This document shows, piece by piece, positions 50,486 through 59,269 of a DNA stretch of 64,000 bases. The DNA is from Gorsachius magnificus (lineage: Eukaryota > Chordata > Aves > Pelecaniformes > Ardeidae), in assembly GCA_034008185.1 (NCBI GenBank), contig CM067082.1:101055311-101119310 (forward strand). The letters run 5' to 3'. The notes under the pieces are model-generated. The model saw nothing but the letters and a program-made list of their open reading frames with translations. It made no database searches and was not told the origin of the DNA. The translations under genes and the position numbers were made by a program. Each line of letters starts with the position of its first letter. Position 1 is the first letter of the stretch.

Positions 50486-51381
50486 GTAAGTTCATCTGGG
50501 GTCACAGCCACAGAGGAGGTGGGGGGTTGGAGGGAGATGGGAAGGGATGTGCATCATCCCTCTGCATTATGGCCAAGTGCAAGAGCACTTTCTTGTTCTC
50601 CTCAGCTTCTGTGGGAACCAGGAACAGGTGCCAAAAATGAGAGAATAGCTGGTAAACAAGACAGCTGCTTCAAACTGGCTGCATTCATCACCTTTCCTGA
50701 TTTAAAAATCAGGATTTAACCACTACATTTTGACTTCTGAAGATTTGTTGTGTTGATGGAGAAAAAAAATCTTATGGGAGTCATCAAAACAATGGCCAAA
50801 CAAGTCATATGGGATCAATCCTGTGGATTACCAAAGCATTATCAACTCTTAACTGTTTCTTAATTAGGACTGATAGAAACTAATTGGTTCAAACACTCCC
50901 TCTCAAGGCCTGTGATCATTGCTTCCTCAACAGATGCTTGCTTTTTCTTTCATGCTATTCCATGTCCGTGGTTTTTTAACCCATCGAGACTTATATGTAA
51001 GAGAGGGATTAGCTTACAGAACTGATATCCCTTTCTGAGGTTGACCGTTGCCCTGCCTGGCCCTTAGCTTGGAAGAGTGAGTGAAGGTGAGGGATCAGAG
51101 TTGCCATATATTGATCCTGATTATGGCACTGCTGCACAGCCTGACCTTTGCAATGTTGTTTTACTCTTCTGTGACCATTCCCCTCTCTGTTATAGTGGTG
51201 ATAGCATTGGATGTCTGTCTACCTTCAAAGGATGTTTGTAAGAATTAATAACTACCGTCTGTACTTTGCTAAGTATGCCAAAAGTTCAAACCACCTTTTT
51301 CTTCCCAGTACTGAAGTGCTTGTGCAGCCCCAAATGCATCCCTCTCATACTTCAATGACCTTTGTATTCTTGCTTTTCCAG
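50486..51381 (+). other. EGFR: EGFR intron 7
   Basis: This 896-bp GT-AG intron starts with a G-rich patch (about 50513-50550). Otherwise I see nothing in it. Confidence 0.9.
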
Positions 51382-51498
51382 ACAACTACGTGGTGACAGA
51401 CCACGGCTCCTGCGTTCGCTCGTGCAATACTGATACTTATGAAGTGGAAGAAAATGGTGTTCGGAAGTGTAAAAAGTGTGATGGGCTATGCAGCAAAG
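51382..51498 (+). CDS. EGFR: EGFR exon 8 (end of cysteine-rich domain 1)
   Basis: The 117-bp exon is the same length as in human, phase 1 to 1. It encodes (H)[20 protein letters not shown], then [18 protein letters not shown]. Five cysteines close domain II; the [12 protein letters not shown] and GVRKCKKC motifs are shared by EGFR orthologues. The last residues lead into L2. The acceptor is TTTTCCAG and the donor GTATAA, which departs from consensus at +4 and +5 and may be weak. Confidence 0.97.
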
Positions 51499-52056
51499 GT
51501 ATAAAAAGCATGGAATAAACCAGTGAGGCTTTGAGATAATAGGTGACTTATTAGAAAAAGTACATGGAGTTCTGACCTTAATTAAGTGCAAATTCAATAA
51601 TAAATATCCAGTGATAGTTTGGAGATCTGACAAGTGACCGGGAGACATGGCTGGGGAGCATGCTCTCCAGCTGGGATACACCACAAGTACAGTAGATAAA
51701 CTGTGCATTGTATGCATGTGTATCTTGCACATCAGCCTTCTCCTTCATTTGTCTTTCTCAGGATCTCATCAAGGGGAATAAAATGAAAATGGGACAAAGA
51801 GAGACAAGGGCATGTGTCAGAGCCTGTGTGCAGAGATGTTCGGACCTGAGCTGCACAGCAGGACAAGCAGGAGATGTTTGTCCTGTGGTGCTTTCTGAAA
51901 AGAAAATTGGGCAAAAGATCTATGAAACTCATCTTACAGTGTTAGGTTTGTCTATGGGAGTGCCTTCTGGACTAATGGCATGTTCATGTTTATTCCCTTC
52001 CACGTGATTGGGCTTCACTCTTCTCCCCTCTGACTTCTGTATCTCTCTCTTAACAG
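51499..52056 (+). other. EGFR: EGFR intron 8
   Basis: This 558-bp GT-AG intron has no recognised repeat. The frame at 51708-52007 is open but does not join in phase to known exons and shows no domain. Confidence 0.9.
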
Positions 52057-52183
52057 TGTGCAACGGCATCGGAATAGGTGAACTTAAAGGGATCCTTTCC
52101 ATAAACGCCACGAACATCGACTCCTTCAAAAACTGTACGAAGATCAATGGGGATGTCAGCATTCTACCAGTTGCATTTCTAGG
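52057..52183 (+). CDS. EGFR: EGFR exon 9 (start of L2 domain)
   Basis: The 127-bp exon is the same length as human exon 9, phase 1 to 2. It encodes (V)[32 protein letters not shown] and VSILPVAFL. This opens L2/domain III, the main ligand-binding domain; the [18 protein letters not shown] motif is diagnostic of EGFR. Two sequons are present (NAT and NCT). The position equivalent to human mature R353 is L here. The acceptor is CTCTTAACAG and the donor GTGAGT. Confidence 0.97.
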
Positions 52184-52281
52184 GTGAGTTGCCTGCTGGT
52201 CGTTAGCACTGGAGGAGAAGGGCTAAGGAGAAATTCAGGCTGAGCCATTCTTTTCCCAATGCCTCATTCTGTGTTTTTCAG

Positions 52282-52355
52282 TGATGCCTTCACAAAGACC
52301 CTACCCTTGGACCCCAAGAAGTTGGATGTCTTCAAAACAGTCAAAGAAATATCAG
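52282..52355 (+). CDS. EGFR: EGFR exon 10 (L2 domain)
   Basis: The 74-bp exon is equal to human exon 10. It is separated from exon 9 by an intron of only 98 bp (52184-52281). It encodes (G)DAFTKTLPLDPKKLDVFKTV followed by KEIS. The D and F of DAF correspond to the ligand-contacting D355 and F357 of human EGFR. The acceptor is TTTTTCAG and the donor GTCAGT. Retention of intron 10 would add G-Q and stop at TGA 52361-52363. Confidence 0.96.
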
Positions 52356-53512
52356 GTCAGTGATGGGTTTTAAGCTGAGATAGTCTCTGATCCGTTCTGA
52401 CAAAAACACAAGGGGAGAGGAGGGGAATTTTTTAAGCACATGAAGTGCAAGCAAACGGTTTCTGTCTCTGAGCTACCAGGGGTCACTCTTCGCTAAGGTG
52501 GTCCACAGCGCCTTGCCAGTGTTATGCCCACATAACCCGCACTGGCCTCCCATCCAAGGTGTGTTATTTGGCCAGACCATCCCTTATGCTGAACTGTCTG
52601 CCCTAGCAAAGAGTAAAAGCAGAGGAGATCCTCAGCCACCCAAGAAGTATGTAGTGATGCAGAGGCGTGCCACTCCGGCTAAAAAAAGCCAAGTGTGTTT
52701 CTATTTGTGGAAAACCTTTCAGCAGCTCCTTAGGGAAGCGTGCTCAGTGGCTTGCATCATCCTCGCAGAGACACCCTCTCCAGCCTGAAGAGCTCTTCCT
52801 TGGGGTGAATGTGTCTCCACAAGCACAAAGTGGCCAGTGGAGCCAAGTCTTGCACCAAGTATCAATTAAAAGTAATTTTGTTCACCCCATTATAAAATGA
52901 GTGTAACATCAGGCTGGGTCCACAGACGTGACTCCAGTTCCCCTTTTCTTTCTGTTTTTTACCTGCCTGGTTCCCTTCAGGGTAGCAATGACTAACCTGA
53001 CAGCTTCATATGGCAGCCTGTGATTTCCCAAATTCTCCCCCTCCTCCCGAGTGCCTCGGCTGAGCAGGGAAATCCGCTTCCCTTAGCAAATCCACTCTGA
53101 GTGGCTGTCTGTTCTGCTCCCTTTCTGCTTTTCTGTTCCCTGAGGGCAGCTTGCAAATGGGACAGAGTGGTGCCTTTCTCCTGCAGCCTCTCAGCCAGGG
53201 TATCTGCTAGCAAGAGCTGTTGTCCCTGGCGGTTCAATGTGGCAGGATGTGCAGCTGACCAGCACACTCATCTCTTGCACTCCTAAGCCCTCATGGTGGG
53301 CTAAGAAGTAAACTGTTTATAAAACAGCGTTTAAAAATATCTGCCTGCTCCCTAAAATGTCATGTTACAATCTGAGATTCTCTGATAAGCATAGGGAAAG
53401 CACTAACGCCTTCTCCCAGCACAGAAGGAGCTCAAGGAGGAGGTTCTGCTGCCAGTACTGACCACAGTTTTATTATTATTATTATTATTTAATCTTCTTT
53501 TCTTCGTTTCAG
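52356..53512 (+). other. EGFR: EGFR intron 10
   Basis: This 1157-bp GT-AG intron begins with an in-frame stop six bases in (52361-52363). An (ATT)n microsatellite at 53470-53489 lies just upstream of the exon 11 polypyrimidine tract. No canonical AATAAA was noticed, but an ATTAAA occurs near 52865. No gene or transposon is recognised. Confidence 0.9.
53470..53489. repeat. (ATT)n microsatellite in the exon 11 branch-point region
   Basis: There are about seven TTA/ATT units, 24-43 bases upstream of the exon 11 start, directly before TAATCTTCTTTTCTTCGTTTCAG. The likely branch-point A lies in or at the edge of the repeat. Confidence 0.9.
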
Positions 53513-53603
53513 GATTTTTGTTGATTCAGGCCTGGCCCGATAATGCTACTGATCTCTATGCTTTCGAAAATCTGGAGATTATACGAGGCAGAACCAAGCA
53601 ACA
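53513..53603 (+). CDS. EGFR: EGFR exon 11 (L2 domain)
   Basis: The 91-bp exon is the same length as human exon 11, phase 1 to 2. It encodes (G)[20 protein letters not shown], then EIIRGRTKQ with the following H codon split. It contains the LLIQAW ligand-face strand (Q equivalent to human Q384) and the second ENLEIIRG beta-helix motif, paralogous to that in L1. NAT is a sequon. The donor is CAACA|GTAAGT. A 188-codon minus-strand frame across this exon (53509-54075) is regarded as a shadow. Confidence 0.97.
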
Positions 53604-54337
53604 GTAAGTAAATCATGTGAAAGAAACTGTTTAGAGCTGCGTTTGTCTGAGTGCACCAGGTACCAAGTGGTGAGACGTGGGTGTCCCCAGACTGATGCAA
53701 AATGGGAAAAAGCCTGCGAGGAGTTGAGCACCATCTTTGTAGCAGTAGATAATGTGCCCTGGGGGGATGAGACCCCCAGCTCAGTGCTGCATGCGGAGGG
53801 CTGCCCTGAGTCTGCTCTAGGACCAGGCTCTCCCCCACCAGCCAGGAAGCACAAGTGGGATAGAGAGCGCTCTCTGCAGTCCAGGGCAAGTTACAATACA
53901 AGATCACAGGACCACTTTGGGATTTGAGGTAGCTGGGCAGTCGGGGATGGAGACCATGGCTGCCCAGCAGTGCAGACACCAGCAGTGCATCCAGTGCCCA
54001 CCTGGCCTTACCCCAGGAGGAAGGATGGCTTGGTGGACCATCACCAACATCACTACAACCACTGTTGCACATCATTTACCTGAGAGATCACACATGTCCT
54101 CCTAGTTTTTGCTTAAAATTCCCATGCAAAACCAGATATGAGTATTGCGCTTGTTTTACAATAGGTATGTCATGTACCAGGCGTTAAGCTTAGAGGGCTG
54201 AGTAATGTCTTTCTTGAACAAAATTGGGTTGACAGCAACACATGTTCAAAAACCAAAAGAAAAATGCTCTGAGTTAAACCCTGATTACTAATTCTTTTTC
54301 TTCTTTGTTTTTTTCTTTTTGTTCATCTCCATTTTAG
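53604..54337 (+). other. EGFR: EGFR intron 11
   Basis: This 734-bp GT-AG intron has a long T-rich tract before the acceptor (about 54290-54337). No repeat or gene is recognised. Confidence 0.9.
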
Positions 54338-54537
54338 TGGCCAGTATTCCCTTGCCGTTGTTAACTTGAAAATACAGTCATTGGGGCTGCGATCCCTCAA
54401 GGAAATAAGTGACGGAGATGTTGCCATTATGAAGAACAAGAACCTTTGCTATGCTGACACCATGGACTGGCGCAGCCTGTTTGCAACTCAGAGCCAGAAA
54501 ACAAAGATTATACAGAACAGAAATAAAAATGAGTGTG
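54338..54537 (+). CDS. EGFR: EGFR exon 12 (end of L2, start of cysteine-rich domain 2)
   Basis: The 200-bp exon is equal to human exon 12, phase 2 to 1. It encodes (H)[60 protein letters not shown] and RNKNEC. The split-codon H matches ligand-contacting H409 and the K of QKTKII matches K465 of human [19 protein letters not shown] is a conserved L2 turn; [10 protein letters not shown] and the final NEC close the domain. The acceptor is CCATTTTAG and the donor GTAAGT. Confidence 0.97.
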
Positions 54538-55569
54538 GTAAGTTAATGCTGCCTTCCTGCCCCCTGCAGAAGCTCATAGTAAAATGCCAGAGTTATTCAA
54601 GCAAGGCTTTTTTTCTCTCTGTTCCCCTGGCTGCAAAATTCATCAGTGATACTGCTTTAATGAAGGTGGTGAGGGAAAAGTGGGATTTTTTCCCACCAAG
54701 AATGTGAACTTCATGGTGTCCAGCAGATGGGAAGGAGCTGCTTCACCACTATGGGCATAGTGAAGCAATGTAGGCTGAAGAACACAGAAGCTAACTCCAA
54801 ACTTCTTTGACAAGGTCGAAGCTGTTGTTCAACTATGCTGTTGACTGCAGAGGTCCCTAGGCCAAAATCTAATTATTTCTCTTTTCAGAATATGAATTTG
54901 TTGTATTTTGGAAATTGATCATAGAATCACAGAATGGTTTGGGTTGGAAGAGACCTTCAAAGATCATCTATTCCAACCCCCCTGCCATGGGCAGGGACAT
55001 CTTTCACTAGACCAGGTTGCTCAAAGCCCCATCCAATCTGACCTTGACCATGTCCAGGGGTGGGGCATCCACAACTTCTCTGGGCAACCTGTTCCAGTGC
55101 CTCACCACCCTCATAGTAAAAAATTTCTTCTTTATGTCCAATCTAAACCTGCCCTCTTTCAGTTTAAAACCATTGCCCCTTGTCCTGTCACTACAGACAT
55201 TGGTAAAAAGTCATTATAAGCCCCCTTTAAGTATTGAAAGGCCGCAATAAGGTCTCCCCAGAGCCTTCTCTTCTCCAGGCTGAACAATCCCAATTCTCTC
55301 AGCCTGGTACCAGTTTAGCTTTATTACACAGCTGTTAAGCTGCCACTGAAGAGCTTGTTTTTATTTTGAAAGGCCAGAAGTCACTCTTAATTTCAGGCTT
55401 TGGGAATTAAGAGAAGCATGCTTATTCTTCTTCCACACTGCCAGGACCATCCACATTGAAGCAGGCTGGAGAAACAGACTGGTTAGGATGGAGTCACTTG
55501 CAGTGCTGTGTTTGCCCTCCCTCCTGCCTTGACATCCATGGCCTTTTTTCTTTTCTCCTTCTCTCGCAG
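54538..55569 (+). other. EGFR: EGFR intron 12
   Basis: This 1032-bp GT-AG intron has nearly 40% of its length taken up by an antisense CR1 at 54918-55310. The flanks (380 and 259 bases) are unique. The acceptor is CTTCTCTCGCAG. Confidence 0.9.
54918..55310 (-). mobile_element. CR1 LINE 3' fragment, antisense, in intron 12
   Basis: On the + strand it begins ATCATAGAATCACAGAATGG, the reverse complement of the CR1 tail. It continues through TTTGGGTTGGAAGAGACCTT, CCATGGGCAGGGACATCTTT, GGGCAACCTGTTCCAGTGCC, CCATTGCCCCTTGTCCTGTC and AATAAGGTCTCCCCAGAGCC to CTCTTCTCCAGGCTGAACAA. It is therefore a 5'-truncated avian CR1 inserted against EGFR. The + frames at 54908-55250 are shadows of it. Confidence 0.97.
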
Positions 55570-55702
55570 CTGCTGCCAGGCATGTGTGTGACCCCCTGTG
55601 CTCAGACGTGGGCTGCTGGGGCCCTGGACCCTTCCACTGCTTCTCCTGCAGGTTTTTTGATCGCCAGAAGGAGTGTGTGAAACAGTGCAATATCCTGCAA
55701 GG
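55570..55702 (+). CDS. EGFR: EGFR exon 13 (cysteine-rich domain 2)
   Basis: The 133-bp exon is the same as in human, phase 1 to 2. It encodes AAARHVCDPLCSDVGCWGPG, PFHCFSCRFFDRQKECVKQC and NILQ. Seven cysteines are present; the HVCDPLCS-GCWGPGP-CFSC pattern starts domain IV and parallels the exon 5-6 pattern of domain II. The acceptor is TCTCGCAG and the donor GTAAGG. Confidence 0.97.
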
Positions 55703-57125
55703 GTAAGGTGACTGGAGGGTGCTTGAGGTTTGGCGATGATTTGGGGGTTTTGGGTTTTAGAACATGTTGTAGCTAGGAAGAAAGGATTTCCCTGGCTTTG
55801 CGCAGCTGTTGTGTGAGCACAGGACCTAAAAAGAGGGAAAAGCCTGGAGCTGAGATAGCTCTCCTTCCCCGTTCATCATTGCTTAGGAGTTTGGTCCTGC
55901 CATGGTGACTGCCATGAAAACATCCCCTCAAGCCCATGAGGACTATCTGGAGGCCCAAGGAGGCTAAGCCTTATGCTTCCTTCCCCTAAGACATAAAGGA
56001 GCTTAAAGGCCCCTGTGAAAATCCAAGCTATGCCCGTCACGTCAAGCATATCAGGCAAGAGCCGGAGCCAGCTGCAGTCACCTGGGAGCTCAGTCACGCC
56101 CGGAGCCAGGGCTTCACTGCTCAGTAGGCTTCTGTACTGCAAAGGGACTCTTATATTTGCTCAAATGAGTGGCTCGCCCTTGCAATTTGCAAAGTTGCAG
56201 TCAAGGGAGAATGAGCTTTCATCCGAAAAGTACTGGGAGCAGCAATTTCAGGCAAAATTATTGCTTTGGCTTTGCTCAGGCTGAGGAAAATGTATTGCTG
56301 CCTGTGCATCAGGAAGGCGGCTCGGCTGTTTTTTTCAGTCAGTTAAACAGGTGATACAGGCGGGAAAGGCATAGCTAGCACTGAAAATTACACAGATTTT
56401 TTCATTTCAAAGTTTGTCTTCTAAAAATCATGAGTGTTAAGCAAGTACTTGACAGGGTGGTGATGCCCCTGGTGTTTGTATTTGTCTAGCAACTTGCAGT
56501 TCAGCAGCTGCCTTTTTTGTAAGTGAATTCCCTCCAGCAGCTAACCTGAAGGGCAGATCTGGGCATTTTTTGTGTCAAGTGATGAGTAGATTTAGTTTAA
56601 TTAATAACACCATTACTTGAAGTGGAACAGCTTTATTGCTATTGAAACCATCTGTTCACAACTTTCATATTTTAATGATTCATTGTGTCTTGTAGGGAGG
56701 GCATGAGTTTAATTATCAGTGCATTGCTGTTTAACTTTCCTAATTATTATTTGGAGCCTTGGAACCATTTGAACAGTTTTTGCTGATCTCTTTGCATCAC
56801 TACCATTTAAAAGCGTTTGGAAATCATTGCGAATATTCTGTGTCGTTAGCTTAAAAGGGAAAGTAAACTAATTTGTAGTGTGCAATCTGGAGTGCCATGT
56901 GTTTCACTGTCAGCCAAGTTTTCCTTACTCTTCCCTTTCCCTGGTTGTGCTGAGCAAGTGCTACTGGTGTAACCAGGAGGGTCCTCCTGCACCTCCTCCT
57001 GTCTCCGTACCATCATCCCAATCTATTTAAACTGGAAAAGTCAGGAAAAGGAGAGTTGACTACAACTTATCACTTGCTAAGGAGCCTAGTTTTTAATTAT
57101 TTCTCTTCTTTTTGTTGTTTTCCAG
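55703..57125 (+). other. EGFR: EGFR intron 13
   Basis: This 1423-bp GT-AG intron shows nothing beyond short frames and an AT-rich second half. It ends in TTCTTTTTGTTGTTTTCCAG. Confidence 0.9.
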
Positions 57126-57225
57126 GGAGCCAAGAGAGTTTGAAAGGGACTCCAAGTGCCTCCCCTGCCACCCTGAATGCCTGGTGCAAAACTCTACCAT
57201 GTACAACACAACCTGCACTGGACCT
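57126..57225 (+). CDS. EGFR: EGFR exon 14 (cysteine-rich domain 2)
   Basis: The 100-bp exon runs phase 2 to 0, 9 bp longer than the 91 bp of human exon 14. It encodes (G)[18 protein letters not shown] followed by [22 protein letters not shown] and the CHPECL motif are conserved. The extra three residues fall between CHPECL and TTCTGP and give two sequons (NST and NTT) where human has one (NIT). Four cysteines are seen. The acceptor is GTTTTCCAG and the donor GTAAGA. Confidence 0.96.
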
Positions 57226-59111
57226 GTAAGAGCAAATTCAGCTTAGCAAACCTGTACCTCAGACCGTGTATTAATACCTATTTCCCGAGTAGAGATAATC
57301 CTGAGATCTCATTTACCCTTCTCCTGGATGGAGTGGAGGTGGAGGGGCTAGAGGGCATGATCTTGGGGCAGGGGAGCAGCAACAGGAGAGGGAACCTCAT
57401 GGTGTTATTTCTCTTTCGTGTCACCCATCATACATGTAATCTGCAGTCACAGGTGTTGCAGGGCCTTTCTTTTTTGTGTCTTCGCACAGAAAAAAAATGT
57501 AAGGCTTACTCACATATGTAATGATATGGTAATTTGGTGAACATTTCAGGAACATGTAGTTACAAACAGCTAAGTTGGTATGAACAAGTTAAATTTCCTT
57601 ATTCAGAGGGAAAGAACTATTAAAAATAGTGGATTAAAAGAGTAGCTTTTTGCCTTTTTAAAAGGCCATGATAAAATTGTGATCAAGACAGATATTTACT
57701 GGAAAATATTCAGAAAGCAGATTTTACTTAAAACCATGTTCCCTCCTCTAACTAGGTTACAGTAAGTACCTGTGTTAAAGTAATTGCAGGTGCAAGTTTT
57801 GTTCAAAGAAAGGCGATCAAAACAAAATGATTGGATTTTCACACTTCTTTAAATATTCCAAGTTCATGCAAAAGCTCCTTCTACAAAAGTCAGTGTCTTG
57901 CTAGTCATCCAGAGTCTCCCTCAATTTTGTTCTTCTTTTAAGAATACTCTTCTGCATTAGGAAATGTCCAGTTTGGCAGCAGTGCAAAATTGTTTCCTTT
58001 TAAACAGCTCAAACTTCTATCTTAATTGTAAAACTCTAATTTTCTTTTTTTTTTTTTTTTTGGCGGGGGGGGTGTAATTGAAATCAAATCTCCGGCTTCC
58101 ATCACAGACCTTCCTCTGTGTTCCTTAACTCTTCAAACACCTCTTGCCATCCCGTGCAGCCACTGAGTTTCAACCCTTGCCCATCATCAGTCTGCAGAGT
58201 CACTGCTCAGTAATGTGAAGTATTTCCATCTTCCCTACTAGCTTAGACCACCATGGCCTAAGGGATGTTATTAACATTATAATCTCCTTCAGGCGGTGAC
58301 CACCCCCTTGTTCCATATTTGCCCAGCATCTAGTAGTCAGTCCATTAGAGTGGCCCCTAGACATTACAGTAATTAAAATGATCTTCCTATAGCATGTCCA
58401 ACTGTAGTCCCACTGAAACCAGCACTGTGGATCTGGTCTGGTGTTTCTCCATATTAGAATTTGACCCAGAATTGCTGGTTTCCTTGCTTTAAAATATTTA
58501 GGGCATTCCTGGTGCTGTTATAGTCTGAATAAAAACAGTTCTGCCAAAAGTGTCCAAAGGCAATGCCTTTAATACAAACTAAGTGCTTTTCAAAGTAAAA
58601 AAACACATGTACTCCTTGTGTTGTCTCCTCATCTCCTGCTTCTCCCTAACAGAGGAAAGAACCGGTGCTGAGAAGCCAGTAAATAATGATGTGAGGCCAG
58701 TACTTCAGGGAGGTGTTGGCAGGTCCAGCTCCATCGTTTTAAATTGTGTGACAGTAGATTGCACCAGGCAGCAGCCGGGCCCTCTGCTTTTTTGCTTATC
58801 ACTTCTCAAGGTGTCATTAAATTATTCCCCATTTTAAATGAAAAATGTAAACTTTCCAAACAGGCAGAAGGAAGGGGGAAAAAAAGCAGCAACACCGAAA
58901 CTCAATAAAATATTAGCTTTAAATATCAGGTACTGCCTTTTGTACAGTCCATCCTACAAGAGAAAATCCTTTAAGAAATCAGGTAGCAAGGTAATGAAAC
59001 CAGATGATGCTGAAAACTTCCAGCAGAGGAAGGCATTTAGATTTATCTTCTGAATTTCCTCCTTATTAGGCTGATGTAAGGGCATTATAAACAAGCTGGT
59101 TCTCTTTTCAG
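57226..59111 (+). other. EGFR: EGFR intron 14
   Basis: This 1886-bp GT-AG intron contains a poly-T run followed by a G-rich run (about 58040-58072) and a probable ancient amniote repeat near 58270-58385. No gene is recognised. Confidence 0.9.
58270..58385 (+). repeat. Probable ancient amniote interspersed repeat (CR1/L3-like 3' end)
   Basis: The stretch ATAATCTCCTTCAGGCGGTG, then CCCCCTTGTTCCATATTTGC, CCAGCATCTAGTAG, GTGGCCCCTAGACATTACAG and TAATTAAAAT follows the order of the 3' end shared by old reptile/bird LINE and SINE families. Their common consensus reads roughly: TAAGCTCCTTGGGGCAGGGACC, then a TTGTTCTGTGTTTGTACAGCRCCTAG block, then a GGGSCTCCTAGGYRCTAC block and TAATACAAATAA. The comparison is from memory; the copy is diverged and edges are approximate. 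Confidence 0.45.
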
Positions 59112-59269
59112 GGCCCCGACAACTGCATGAAGTGTGCCCATTTTATAGACGGCCCGCACTGCGTGAAATCCTGCCCGGCTGGGGTTCTGGGCGAGAACGA
59201 CACCCTTGTCTGGAAATACGCTGACGGGAATGCTGTTTGCCAGCTCTGCCATCCAAACTGTACCCGGGG
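59112..59269 (+). CDS. EGFR: EGFR exon 15 (cysteine-rich domain 2, autoinhibitory tether)
   Basis: The 158-bp exon is the same as in human, phase 0 to 2. It encodes [40 protein letters not shown] and [13 protein letters not shown], the last codon being completed in exon 16. The D and H of IDGPHC and the K of VWKYAD match the human tether residues D563, H565 and K585, which contact the dimerisation arm in the closed receptor. Seven cysteines and two sequons (NDT, NCT) are present. The donor is GGG|GTGAGC. Continuing past the donor gives TGA at 59271-59273. Confidence 0.97.

Noticed and set aside
53509..54075. 188-codon minus-strand frame
   Set aside because: It lies antisense to exon 11 and intron 11, has no domain, start context or promoter, and other frames there are also open.
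54908..55250. Two plus-strand frames in intron 12
   Set aside because: Both are shadows of the antisense CR1.
40767..59269. Possibility of a viral erbB-type captured gene
   Set aside because: The exons are interrupted by normal GT-AG introns and encode the complete ligand-binding ectodomain, with no LTR or viral gene nearby; this is the host EGFR gene.
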